DNA of 64,000 bases from the NCBI GenBank assembly GCA_900073065.1, contig FJOG01000025.1, forward strand, positions 806,001 through 870,000. The letters are read 5' to 3'. Origin of the DNA: Phialocephala subalpina (taxonomy: Eukaryota; Ascomycota; Leotiomycetes; Helotiales; Mollisiaceae). The notes beneath the pieces are model-generated. The model had not been told where the DNA came from. It did no database searches and saw only the letters and a list, made by a program, of their open reading frames with translations. A program made the translations under genes and the position numbers. Shown one piece after another: positions 34,278-45,900 of the stretch (position 1 is its first letter; the number at the start of each line of letters is the position of its first letter).

Positions 34278-34845
34278 CCTCGAAATGATCTGTAATTTCT
34301 CATCAGTCGCAATTTTCCATTTTCGCTGCCGAGACGAAACATTAGACCATACCTACTCTCGATATTTCCAATTTGAAGTAATTATGATCGGTGGGAGATT
34401 TTGAAGTTGGGTTCGTAGAGAGAGTATGGTGGGGTAGTTACTGCGCAGTAAGCGACATGGAGCAGTAACCTCGAAATGATCTGTAATTTCTGATCAGCCC
34501 CAATTATCTCTTAACCTTGCCAAGATAAGGTATTAGACCGTACATACTCTCGATATTTTCCATTATAATCAATTCTGATCGGTGGATGTTGTGGAATTTG
34601 GGTTCGCAGATCGAGTCAGGGTGGCTGCTGATGCAGCCACCCACGTGTAGCAGCATTCTCGGAATGATCTGTAATATCTTGTCAGTCCAAACTCTCCACT
34701 CCCCACACCGGGAGCACGCATTAGACCATACATACATTCGATATAACAAGTTTGAAGTAATTCTGATCGGTGGAAGTTGAGATATTTGGATTGCCAGAGC
34801 GCATTCATCATCATGGTTGCTGCTTGCAGCTCCGCAGGTCAAAGT
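34278..34845. repeat. Tandem repeat of about 190 bp, three copies, with hairpins
   Basis: Units begin near 34278, 34469 and 34657. All share (C/T)CTCG(A/G)AATGATCTGTAAT, then ATTAGACC(A/G)TAC(A/C)TAC, TCGATAT, a GTAATT or CAATT block, TGATCGGTGG and a GGGTTCG-like block. Each unit ends in a palindromic element: TTACTGCGCAGTAA (34438-34451) in the first, a 10-bp perfect stem GGGTGGCTGC/GCAGCCACCC with a 4-nt loop (34619-34642) in the second, and GCTGC-TT-GCAGC (34819-34830) in the third. Copies are strongly diverged elsewhere, so the array is old. Identity unknown. Confidence 0.88.
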
Positions 34846-35285
34846 TGCTGGCGAGCGCCCCACTTTGCGCTGGTTTGGGCTTCCTGTTGGCTGCAGACTC
34901 TGTTCAGCCTCGCTTATCAACAAAATCCCTGTAGCACATCCCTACGGGCAGAAAATTTATCATTGACGCTTTAACGAATGTTTGATGCCGCCACAACGAG
35001 GCGGTGAGGCCCCTTGGAGATTTTCGCCCCCAACCAAGGATACATGCTCACTGATGCATGCCAAGTGCGGGAGCTCCCGGTTGCCATGAACGACGTGTCA
35101 TCCCCCCTAATCTGCATCAAGTCACTCGCGAGATACAATTTGAAAGAAGTTTGGTGTGAGATTTTCATTAATTAACTATCTACGGTGCTGTCCAGGAAAT
35201 GCAAGCCCCATGTTTGATCCTCCCACGACTTTCTCTCCAGTCATTTTCCTCCCCTCCAAGAAGTGATACAGTCACTGTACCATCA

Positions 35286-35681
35286 TCAAAGACAACAAGC
35301 GGTATTTTGAATCGACTTCCTCGAACCGGTGCCACGAATGACTCCGATTAAGCTGCGAACAGTGAGGTGTCGAAAATGTAAGGGCCCATAATTATGTAAC
35401 CAACTTCTCATTGACTTCTTTCTGATTGCTGCCATGTCCTGGTAATGAACTAGGTTGCGAGATGGAGAGGAGACAATTCGAAGTTGGCATCCATTGTAAA
35501 CGCAGCAAATAAACGCAAGGAAATGCGAAACCAAATTTCTTCCACCCACATCCCCTTCCGTTGATATGTTGTGTGAACGTGGCGATGCGGCGAGGTGGGC
35601 AAAGACGAATCGTAAAGGAAACCGGTATTCAGTAAAGACAGTGTTGAACAAAACGTAGAGAGGTGTGATCAATGTGTTCAT
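35286..35681 (-). CDS. Possible small ORF beside MAT1-2-1 (131 aa), unproven
   Basis: ATG-initiated uninterrupted frame starting MNTLITPLYVLFNTVFTEYR, located just past the 3' end of MAT1-2-1 and on the same strand. It has a hydrophobic N-terminus that could be a signal anchor. No family is recognised. It is listed only because helotialean MAT1-2 idiomorphs can carry additional small genes. A chance ORF is at least as likely. Confidence 0.15.
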   Translation of the reverse strand: MNTLITPLYVLFNTVFTEYRFPLRFVFAHLAASPRSHNISTEGDVGGRNLVSHFLAFICCVYNGCQLRIVSSPSRNLVHYQDMAAIRKKSMRSWLHNYGPLHFRHLTVRSLIGVIRGTGSRKSIQNTACCL

Positions 35682-35806
35682 GAGTCCGTACCATCACCGC
35701 CGTGTTGGATGAGTGCGATGGTGCTGTGAGGTGTTGAGGAGACGTGTCGAAGGAGATGGCGGGCATCGAGTCGCGAATACTAGGCTTGTATCATCTATGC
35801 CATTCT

Positions 35807-37033
35807 TCATTGAAAGAGGTATGAATAGCTGAAGTCGACCTCGGTGGCTGGGTATGTACCAGGGTACAGGTCAAGCAGGTCGTTTCCTTGTCGCTGAGAG
35901 TAGGTGGCGTCGAAATCAGCTCCCAGCAGACCGGTGGAGTTCTCAACCTGGTTGAGTTCGCCATTGACTCTGGTGAACACTTCGTCGGTTTCAGCGAACG
36001 AGGTCTCGAGCTCAGCTGAGGAGATGAAGTCGGCACGAGCAGTCCCACGAGCCTGGCGTCTCTTAATTTCTGAAGACTTGCGAGGCTTATACTTGTATGC
36101 GGGGTTCTTGGCTCTGTGAATCTCTCTGGCAAGTTCGGCCAACATGGCATAATGATTGCGAACACCTGCAGACGCATCGCTCCACATCGTTGAAATGAGA
36201 CCGGCTATAGATCATCAGCATCATAATCTTGATAACGGACACACCTTAACTCACAAATCGCGTTATTGCTTAAGCCTGGGTTCTCGGCCTTGACCCTGTC
36301 GTGATTATCTGCTCGAAACAAGATCCAAGAATTTGGGGGTCGGCCGGTCTTCGTGGGTCGTGGATTGGGGGTGGTTACAGTTTGGGTGACGGTGATAGGA
36401 GTGGTAGCTCCCAGCCCCGTGCCTTGGCCTTGACCAGCTGTTGCACCTTGACCAGCGGCTCCACCTTGAGCAGTCAATGTTTGACTCAGGAGAGCGACCG
36501 GGATCAGAGTGTTGAGCTGGTTGTTATATGGAGGCGGACCGCTGGCTTGAGTTTGTTGACCACCTTGATGAAGAGGGATAGCAGCTGGGCAATGCTGAGC
36601 CGGTGGGTACATTGGAACACTACCATCGCCGAAAACCGGGACGATCTGGCTGCACAGGTTGCTGAGGGTAGTATCATCCATGGCCTCGAGAGCCGCGCTG
36701 AAGTACTCGATTTCTTGCTTTGGACCGATGTACATTTGGTTGCGGGTGAGATGCTTGTCAACGAGGAGCACAGCGTCGTCATGAACAGCATTGCTGGAAT
36801 TCTATTAGCCACTGGCGCGTGATGTCTTGGAGGATGGTTTACCTGTAGCGGCAGGAGAACTCAGACTTTTGCTTTTCGCTCAAGGCAAACCACGAGGAAG
36901 CTTGAAGAGCAGCGATGCGGTTGCTGGAGGTGATCTGGATCTCAGCCATGGCATAGAACTTGTTGAACTGTTCCTTGGGCATGATTGGGTCTGAGTGAAC
37001 GATAAAGTTGATCGGGGTTGCGGCTGCAGCCAT
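35807..37033 (-). CDS. MAT1-2-1: Mating-type protein MAT1-2-1 (HMG-box transcription factor), 375 aa
   Basis: Three exons: 37033-36843, 36793-36255 and 36204-35807. Introns are 49 and 50 nt and phases close. The N-terminal conserved block reads MAAAATPINFIVHSDPIMPK and then EQFNKFYAMAEIQITSSNRI. A Gly/Gln/Thr-rich linker follows, then the MATA HMG box at about residues 215-290: RPPNSWILFRADNHDRVKAE, NPGLSNNAISGLISTMWSDA, RNHYAMLAELAREIHRAKNP and AYKYKPRKSSEIKRR. The second intron splits the box at NNAI|S, the position conserved in ascomycete MAT1-2-1. The factor specifies MAT1-2 identity, controlling pheromone and receptor genes and later nuclear pairing during sexual development. The frame is open upstream to Met 37213, giving 60 extra residues; I prefer Met 37033 because conservation starts there. 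Flanked by APN2 and SLA2. Confidence 0.96.
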
Positions 37034-38742
37034 GATAGCAAGTTGAGGTGTGGTTGCGGGAGAAGTGATGCGGAAGCCAATTGGCAATGAGGAGAGGCAG
37101 TATGTAACAGAAGATGTATTGTTGTGGTTATTGTGCCGCGAAGCAGGAATATTGGTCGAAGTTGGAATTGTTTGATGGAAGAAAGAATTTTCGCGTTGTG
37201 GGAGGTTCTTCATGCTGTGGGAAGAGTCGCCAAGCGTTAGCGCAAATAGGCGGGCGGAAGAAGAGTTGAAAGTGAACTTCTTTGTTGCCTTTCGAAATTC
37301 ACCCGAAATTTTTCTTAGTGGTTCGCCTCGTGTATCAAGACGCCGAGGTATGGATCACAATGTCTTTGTAATTATTTACTGACTTTTTATTACGTTGCGG
37401 GAATCCTGTCTGTCTCTAATCAATTATCATTAACTACCTCGCATTGATACGCATAGTACAAAACCTAAGCTCAGTAGCCATAAGTCAGTATCTTCTGCAC
37501 TATAATTTGCAAGTTTCTTTGAAGCATTCTGTACAATAGATCAAGACTTTCGTGTGGTAGAGTCTTATATATAATGTGAAATGTTTTGAGGGGAACTCTC
37601 TGGCTGTCTTGGTTATTACTACGACCAACGCAATAAAAGATACCCGAACCATCATGCAAATTGCAATGAGAGATACAAGAAGATTGTACTCTCCCAAACG
37701 AGGTACTCCAGTAATTGATTAAATGCTACTCTGGCTGAAGGTCGTGCATGTGTAAGGAATCCGTATACAAGTGCGTAACAGTGTTGCCCTGACTTTCTAA
37801 AAAAGAACACCCAAGTAGGATATCGAATGCTAGCATAGATCACTACTCTAGATCTCGCTGTGGAGAGCCTCTGCATGATTCGATAATTGACCTTCCAAGG
37901 TAAAAAATGGGGGCTTATCCGACTCGGGTGTGTTCTGCAAGTAAAAACTCCAGGACTACAGAAATGTTCTGAATTCGAGAACATACAATGAGCAGTTGCT
38001 AGGGTTGACCGCATTTCAGTACCTCCGTTTGATCAGTTGGCAGGTAATCGACCGGCAAATATGAAGCAAGGGGTGTCTACTAGCCAGGAAGCTCAAACAT
38101 CGCACGCTCATCAATCAAACTAATTAAAGAAAGAAGAGTATGGACTTACTTTGGAATTATGTATCTCAACGATTCTCGAAGGTTGTAAGTTCATATTGGA
38201 GGTATAATGTGAGGGTGAAGACTTGTCGAAACCTCCAACGTAGCATTCCTTGACGTATCTTGGGCTGGAATGTACCACACAAATTCCTTTGAAACCCGGC
38301 AAGTAATCTGGAATCCCAAAAAATGAATTCAAACTTCAAATCTCCTTATCTGATTAATTTGCCTTACTGAGATGAACATGCAATTGGGGATACATTCATA
38401 ATTTCAACCACGAATGAGATGTACGATTCATGGATGAAGATGTTCTGACACGGCACTGATCGACACTGTTGGGAAGACATTCTCACTTGTCCTATCGCAA
38501 TCGCAATCACTCGCAAACAAGGAATCTCTTGTCGATCCTTCTTAATAGGGAAGTGTGACTGGACGAAATAAGTTGTAGAGTTGGGTTGAGGTGGAAAAGG
38601 AATCATACCGATCCTAACCGGGGAAGGCTTTCCCATTTGTGACTCTAGTTTCACGAGTGAGCAGGTTCACAAAAGCATGGGCATCGAACCACAACTAAAA
38701 TATCTCATTCGAAAACAGAGATTTTCGTAAGACAAGACATAT
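37034..38742. other. Stretch between MAT1-2-1 and SLA2
   Basis: About 1.7 kb, AT-rich relative to neighbours, with only short ORFs. The best is 38364-38636 (listed separately). It should contain the MAT1-2-1 promoter and possibly the idiomorph border. Confidence 0.5.
38364..38636 (-). CDS. Possible small ORF between MAT1-2-1 and SLA2 (90 aa), unproven
   Basis: ATG-initiated frame starting MGKPSPVRIGMIPFPPQPNS. No domain is recognised. It lies where an idiomorph-specific gene could sit, but nothing beyond the open frame supports it. Confidence 0.13.
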   Translation of the reverse strand: MGKPSPVRIGMIPFPPQPNSTTYFVQSHFPIKKDRQEIPCLRVIAIAIGQVRMSSQQCRSVPCQNIFIHESYISFVVEIMNVSPIACSSQ

Positions 38743-41700
38743 CTACTCCTGGTACGAAACCTTCCTCATCTCGCCCAATCTCTGTCTCGCCGCTGCCAAA
38801 TTGTTTTCCAGCTGGAGGATTTCGACCTATAGAATCAGATTAGCATGATATTCAACTCTTGAAAAGGGTCGACCAACCTGTTGTTCCATCTCCCTGACCT
38901 TGAACTCATGGGCACCCAATTTTGCATAGTCAACCTTATCGTCTTCGGAATCCCGATCCTTGATCATGCTCTGAACCTGTCTGACCAATGCTCTACATGC
39001 CGCACCTACTGCTTTGCTTGCTTGCTCCAACGACTCTTGACTCTTGCTCATGAAGCCAGCCTTGACTCTGCTGGCGGCCACCAGCTGTGCTGTGGAAGCG
39101 GCAACATCGTTGGATGCGACGATTAGCTGTTCTGGACTGTTTCGACCAGAAAGTACTCCATCTGCGGTCTCAATTAGAGTGTTGGTCGAGGATGCCACAG
39201 CTTTGGCTGCGGAGATGAGACCTTCGGTCCAGCGATTGTTCTTCTTGTAGAAATTGCTCTTCGAGGATGTACCCTTGCCAGCTTGAACAATCTCTTGCTG
39301 AGTTACCGTTGCTGCTTTGATCAACCTGGCAATGGCGTTGGTCACAGCAATAGCAGCGTCAAGGATAGAATCGTGGATACGGAGCTCGTATGTCGAGTAA
39401 CCGTCCTTGGGCTTGGACTTGAGCTTGGCAAGTCTTTCGGCAGCAGCGTTGATTGCATCAGCAGCCTTGTTCAACTCGTTGTCAACAAGATCGCCCAGAT
39501 CTCCCTTGTTTGCTGATAACTTCCCGCTGTTCGGCGCGAAGGAGTCGGCAAGCTTGCTAAGTTTCTGCAAATTCATCAAGACCTCGTTGTTGCTGTTGAT
39601 AACAACATCCGTCTTCTGCATAGGATCCATGCCGTCAAGTCTGAAGCTTTGTAGACCTCGGAAGAACTTCACAGTTGACAGCGCAGACTGCCGTGCACCA
39701 TTCACAAGCTGATCTGCCTTCTTGTCATCCGTCGCCAGTCTTGTGAGACCCTTGGTATTGCTTAGGACGTCTGCAATTGAGCTGGCGAAGACATTGATCG
39801 TGCGTATGATCTCCGCATGGCTACTGTTGGGACCGTCCGCAATGAAGTTGTTGAATGAAGTTGCGAATTCCATCGCGCTGGAAGAGGCCTTCTCGATCTG
39901 TGAGAGGACATATGATGGAGTAGCATTCTGATTTCCAGCTTGCATGGAGGAGTCGAGCTCGTAGAGTGCATCATCCACACGCTGAACTCCGCTCTGGAGG
40001 ACGGAATCGATGATGTCGTTGATCTTGCCAATGTTCGCCAGCAGCATAGCGTCAATCTCGCCATCCAAAGCTTGGTCTGTTGCTCCTTTCGACATTTCTA
40101 ATTCGTTGAGCTTGATGAGGGTGTCATCCAAACTTTGTTTGTAAACCTCGAGCTCGTCCTCCTTCTCTCTCAACAAACGCTCTGCATCCGAGCCACCCTC
40201 GCTGTACTTGGCATGGACATCTTCAAGCGCACGCGACTTCTTACGCAAAGCTTCCTCCAGATCTGCCATCTCGCGATTGTATTTCGAGAGCATCGACGAA
40301 AGCTCATTACCTTTGCTTCTCTCCAGGTTATCAGCTCTGTCGAGAGCCATTCTCAATTCTCTCTTGAGCTTTTCGAGTTCTTCTCGATTGCCACCGGTGA
40401 GACGATCTTTTTCATGCAAAGCTCTGTCTCTTTCTCGAATCATGTCAGCTAGCTCAAGGTTCTTGGTCTTGATCTCCCTCTCCAGCTTTTCTCGCTTGTC
40501 AATGGCTTCTTGAGCGGAGGCAGCCTTCAGTTGGACACTCTTGAACTTTTGCAAAAGATCCAAATGCTCGTGACGCAATTGCGAGTAGAGTTTTGCCAGA
40601 GCTTCGTATTTTGTCCGCCAGGTGTTGACTTGTTCTTGAAGGGCTCGAATCTGGTCGTCCTTGCTGCCAATCTGCTGCCCATAGCTATTCTGCAACTGAG
40701 TAAGTTCACCCTCCAGAGCTTTAATCTTCTGGTCATACTGCTGCAGCATCAACTGATCTCGAGCATACTGTGCTCTCGCATCAAAGTTTTCTTGCTCCAA
40801 CTGTGCCATTCGTCCTTGAGTTTGTTGCTGGAATTGCTGAGCCAACAGAGCTTCCTGCTCTCTCCGCTGTTGCTCAGCCAATTGTCGCTGCTGCTCCTCG
40901 AAGTCACGTTGTGCTTGAAGGGCCGCTTGCTGCTGAGCATAAAGCTGCTGAGCCTGTCGCTCTTCCAGTACTCGCTGTTGCTCCTCATATTCTCTGTTCT
41001 GGCGAGCTTGTTCATTCTTCCAAAATTCGCTGATGTCATCTGGCTCTTCTGATCTCTGTCTTGGAGGAGGGGTGATTTGTCTCTCAATCTCTTGCTTCGG
41101 GCGTTCTGGGAGACGTGGGGCAGCATCATCTTCGGAGAGGAGGTTTGGTGGTTCTTGAGGGAGTTTTGGGACCGTGATTAAGCTTGTCAGATATCGGAGA
41201 TTGGAGCACTCGTAGTAGAACTTCACGAGGCGGTAGTGCTGGGCGTCATAACGACCTCTCAAGGGTTCCAAGGCATCGTCGTCACCAGTTGCTGTCGACA
41301 GTTAGAGAGAGCATTACCAGTTCTAGGAAGTAGCGACCTACTTGTATGCATGGCACGTAACATGCTAGTGATGAACTTGTAGATACCGTAGCTTTCCTGC
41401 ACCAAGGGGACCAACGCAGATATTCTGCACTCATTATTGCCACCGCTGCGGAAATGGGAGAATATCAACTTTTGGAACTGCTCTATCCTGTCCTGCAGCG
41501 CCATCAAATCGGAAATGGTCTCATAGCCTTCGTTAGGATCATTGATTCCTTTCAAGCTAATGTATTCCTCGTATTCGAAAGTGCCATTGAAGTCTGGATG
41601 CTGACCGTGGAAGGATAGCTTTGCCAATAAGAAGTTCACATATTCCTTGATCAATGGTCCGTATCCCCGTAGTCCTTCACCGGCCATCCCTCTGTTCAGA

Positions 41701-42226
41701 CTATCAATCCAGTTACGATTTGCCATTGCTTCTCGCAGAGTCGATGGATGGCCTTCTTGGAGCACCTTATGGACCGTGATCAAAGCCTTGAAAGTTTGAA
41801 CCTCGTCGGCAAGAATTGGTTGTCTAAATTCACACCAATGTCAGCTACTTTCTCCTGTGACATCGGAGGGCTGCATCTACACCGGGATCTCGGGATAGAG
41901 CAAGCCAGATGTATGGAAATGACAGCTCTCGTGGCAGATGCACCAGCCAGACGGTTTGCTCACACTTTCATTCCGGCCCAGAAGGCCCCCGAGGACTTGT
42001 GGTCCCATGTGTAGACGATACAGCTCCGAACATGCTTGCGCTTCGGGGCAGTCTCTTCGATACTCGTTGCTTTTCGGATATTGATCGCCAGTTCAGCTTC
42101 GGACCTAGGAGACGTGGCAGTCAGCAGTTGTAAAGCATTATGATGGGGGAAAGAAGAGCTCTAAATTAGTTTCGCAACTCACTTGGTGTGGTCAATATGC
42201 CTGCCAGGCGCGTAGGAGAGGGCCAT
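38743..42226 (-). CDS. SLA2: SLA2/End4 actin-endocytosis adaptor (ANTH-THATCH protein), 1054 aa
   Basis: Five exons: 42226-42183, 42104-41964, 41823-41342, 41291-38878 and 38826-38743. The N-terminal ANTH domain begins SEAELAINIRKATSIEETAP and KRKHVRSCIVYTWDHKSSGA and continues ALITVHKVLQEGHPSTLREA. A Pro-rich linker and a Gln/Glu-rich coiled coil (about residues 330-640) follow. The C-terminal I/LWEQ (THATCH) actin-binding module contains ANIGKINDIIDSVLQSG..., NDVAASTAQLVAASRVKAGF and the final EILQLENNLAAARQRLGEMR. The protein links PtdIns(4,5)P2-rich membrane and clathrin to actin during endocytosis and polar growth. Intron 2 is 140 nt, the others 50-80. It is the canonical second flank of the ascomycete MAT locus. 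Confidence 0.96.
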
Positions 42227-42911
42227 CCTGTACTATGCGCACCGCCGATGCAGGTAAACAAGAAGCGCAAAAATCAAAAGCGAAAGGAATGTAGATACAA
42301 AGGTGGCAGAAGGCGTGGTTTTGTTCAGGTGAGGTTATCGAGGTTCTGGTGTTGTCGGCCTCGTACTAGCGAGCAAGCTGCGTAATGGTGTGGCGGATCG
42401 TTAGGCTGTAAGAATAATGTCTGGGCGAAAGTAGCTTCGTATGAAGCAACCTCTGATCATGCTGCATAATAGGAAAAGCTTGGGTCAACTAAGTGTGAAG
42501 GCAACGGTTTATTTCGGTGTTGCGAATGTATTCAGTCAATTCAGCGTGAATGGTCCTGCCTGGAATACATTTCGTGGTCGTTGACTGTACAAATGGGTAT
42601 AGTGAGATTTGGCATCGGAGTGATTTTTTGTCGACAGTAGATACATAGTATTTTCCTGGTAGGACGCATGGTAGCCTTTGAATCACTCCAATCCTCATTT
42701 ATTCTCTGCATAGTCTGATCTCGTACGTACAATTCCGAAGTACGCCTCTACGATTTGTATGCTGTCCAACACCCCATAACACCATGATGCCGCCAGAAAA
42801 GTCAGCGCCAGCCCAATGCCTGATAACCGTTATGTACTCGTTCCCTACCATTCAAAACCCCAAATCTCGTTGCAGTCATCATATACAGGTTCTACGCTCT
42901 TGCACATTCCA
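42227..42911. other. Intergenic region upstream of SLA2
   Basis: About 0.7 kb between SLA2 and the Nvj2-like gene, both minus strand. Probably the SLA2 promoter and the Nvj2-like 3' UTR. Nothing else seen. Confidence 0.45.
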
Positions 42912-45900
42912 TCACAGCCCGCTATCCTCATCGACGAATGCACTCTTTGCTCGTGCTTCTTCCTCTTGGGCAGCCATCCACTTCGATATGATCGTCAGCG
43001 GATAATTCATCTAGTTGAGGAGAAAAAGAGTCTGACACCAGAAATCTGGGCGCTAGAGAACATAATCTGGGGTATTTCTTACCGAAGGTAGCTTGTGACT
43101 GTCCTCCTCCGGACTTGTAGACATCACGCGGTGAGGTGGCCGTCTTTTTGGAAGGCGGGGAGGAATTGGCTCTGGTTCAGGTTCAGGCATTGGACGTGAT
43201 GTAGGACCAACCTCCTCTTCATTTTCGTCCACGTCGTCGACCCAGGGTGGAAGATAGCTTGGTGTATGCTCGCTCATTGGAGTTGTGGGTTCAGAATCAG
43301 CTGAAGGAGCTGCCACCACAAATAATCCGTCATCTGAAGGTTCACCGTGGCTTTTCTCTTCCTCACGGCTTCGTCGTTTGGGTAGGGGGGGTGGTACATG
43401 TTGGGGCAGCTGCGTTGTTGAGCCATTCAAATCGGCCGAGTCTTTACGCCTTGCTGGCAAGGACGGAGGGGCTATCGGCTTTCGTTTTGGAACAGCAATA
43501 GGATTTGTTTTCGAAGGTCGAGGGAGCGGCACACCAGGAGGGGGAAGCGGTTGTCCACGCCCCATTACTAGTGGCCGAGATGGCCCTTCTTCTGTCACTC
43601 CTTCCGGTTTCTGCTCTGCATGACGTTGCAGCGCACTCCACCCCCACTTCTTAGCTGTCGCAGCCGCGTTACTCACAGCTGCCAGAGACAGACGCTTGTT
43701 TTCGGACGTGGTAGACTTCCCAGACGACGATGAAGAGTTCTCCCGTCGAGGATCACGCCCAAGAGATCCAAAAGACCTGATCGAAGGGGCTTCAGGTTTG
43801 AGCGAAGCATTACTCATGCTCGCTGGACTCGGCGGATAAGAACTTGGGTCAGAGTTCAAAAAAACGTCCGTATGGTTCAGCGAAGCCTGGGGCGTCAATT
43901 CACCTTGTATATCCTTCTCTCCCTCCGAGTTTGCCGACTCTCTTGAAGATATTGATGACTGGCTACCAAGTTTCTCCATCCTCGAGGGAACCGAGGGCGA
44001 GCCAACCGGAGTTGAGATTGGGGAGGCTGACTGGGATAGAGCTGAGATCGCAGCCATTGCATGACTGTGTTCTGGTGGAGTGGAGCTTTTGAAGGCATCT
44101 GCATGTGTGGCATCAGTACTAACAATAGGAGATGATGCACTCGCGAAAGAGCCTGATCTCAACGCTCTTGGCTTTTCCGGCGCGGATGATCGAGTTTCTA
44201 TGCTTGTGGACGAAGCAGAAGACTTCGAATGAGCCAGATTGATCGCAGATTTAGCGCCTTTGCGAGAATAAGCCGTACTGGGGATTGTTGCATCGATCAG
44301 CGGTGCAGTTATGCTCTTTTCCATGGGCGGCAAATCCAGTATTGCCTCGTCGTTCTCTGTCTCTAGATGGCCCACTTCGTCAACATCCCCGTCTTGGGCT
44401 GCTGCAGTCTCTGGATCTAGAGGTTGGTGTTTCGATGTCCCTTCAGCCCAAGTACCTCCTCTCCACTCCTTATGCTCGGTGTTATAGAAAGGACTATCGT
44501 CCCAATTAGGAGACACAAGACTCTCTGCGACAACCTCTTTGATACGATTCTCAATCTGGCGTAGAATCAGGGTATAGGTGATCTGTCTGGCGCTGATGAT
44601 TGGCTCTATCGTCATGTCAATCTTTGGCATGGTCGAGAATGTGAACCAGATTCGATTGGAGGGTGGTGGCTTGATGCGAATCATAACGTGACCTTCTATC
44701 CTCTTCAGGACCACGGCCAGGAGAAGATTGACCTCCCTGGCTTTGAACCGTGAGCCAAGCTCTATACGAGCTGTTGTTGCGACCTCGAGTCGGAAATTCC
44801 CCGAGTACCGCATATCCGCCTCCACAACCAATTCTCCATCGACTGTCAAGTCTTTAAGCCGCGGATTGGTGAAGACTGGAGCGGCTTCTCCCATGTCAAT
44901 GTTCCTCAACGAAATCTTGGAGAGGAAAGAGGGCGTCTTCACTCTCGAGATCTTCTTCGTAATCTTGGCTCTGACAAAATTCTCGACCTTTGATGTTTTG
45001 TACAACGCGAGGAATATACGCCCTATCACAGCATTTATCCATCTTGTCTGCAGCTGCTCCTCCGACGAATGTAGCTTTTGAACCAACGTGATGATATCTT
45101 TCACATCATAGTGAAGCGGTACAGGAGGATTGTACGCAGCATCGAGCTTCCTTTCCTGGTTTCGTAGCAAAGCGAAATAGAAATCCTCCTTCTCTGAGCA
45201 GTTCTCTGAGAAGAAGAAGAATGGTTTCGATGCTTTCCCGTCCGGTGTCAATTCCCCAGCATCTGTCCTTCTCGAGAGGCAGATGGAATTCCTCTTTATG
45301 AATAGCTCCCCTTCAGGTGTTTCGTCTCCTCCCGAATATATTGAAACCTTATGGTGCGCCAGGCTAACAACATGTCGGACTTCGATTTGCTCATCATCGT
45401 CAAAAAGCATCAAGTGTCCATGTCTGCAGAGCTTTAGCAGCTGTTCTCAAGAAAGACATCTCTTTACAGCTTACCTGAGAACGACGTAGAATACATTATT
45501 TCCCCTCTTCGGTGGTTTGCCATTGCTTTTGTTCTCGATCGGGCTGTTGGACGGCTTTCTCTCGAAGATGCTCCGGTACATGCTCTGGTATACACTGGGG
45601 CTTGGCGCAGAGACCGTCGTAGAGCCTATGGGCGTAACTCTCTCTGGTGGCTTTCCATTCAGGCCACCGGCAGTGTATTCTCGACTGACTGCGAACCAGC
45701 CAGCAAACACCTCAGATTCATGACCATCTCGCGGCTGGTACTTCTCCCCCAGTGTCTGCTGTGCACGCTTGATAGCATCGGCATCATCTCCAGGCTGTAC
45801 GATCGACTCGACCCGCTGATCTCGATAGGCAGTATCGTCGTGGATTGGAAATGTGAGGTAAGCGTGCACAAGAACAGCTGCAATGAGCAGCGGGATGAAT

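Larger units (their letters stand above)
33288..35806. other. Repeat-rich stretch between APN2 and MAT1-2-1
   Basis: About 2.5 kb without a supported gene. It holds the 16-bp minisatellite and the roughly 190-bp tandem repeats listed separately. A 131-codon ATG-initiated minus-strand ORF lies at 35286-35681. No alpha-box or second HMG-box sequence was recognised in any frame. Confidence 0.5.

Noticed and set aside
34504..34923. 139-codon minus-strand ORF over the 190-bp repeats
   Set aside because: It reads across repeat units without repeating protein sequence in register, so it is more likely a by-product of the repeats.
37034..37213. 60-residue N-terminal extension of MAT1-2-1 (Met 37213)
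   Set aside because: Open in frame, but low-complexity Asn/Ser/Thr and upstream of where family conservation begins. Kept only as an alternative start.
33288..38742. MAT1-1-1 alpha-box or MAT1-1-3 HMG remnant in the MAT interval
   Set aside because: Looked for the alpha-box core and a second HMG signature in the available frames and saw none. A profile search would be decisive.
40510..41052. 180-codon Leu-rich ORF antisense to SLA2
   Set aside because: Antisense of a Gln/Glu-rich coiled coil naturally reads as Leu/Ser-rich. The SLA2 strand is clearly coding.
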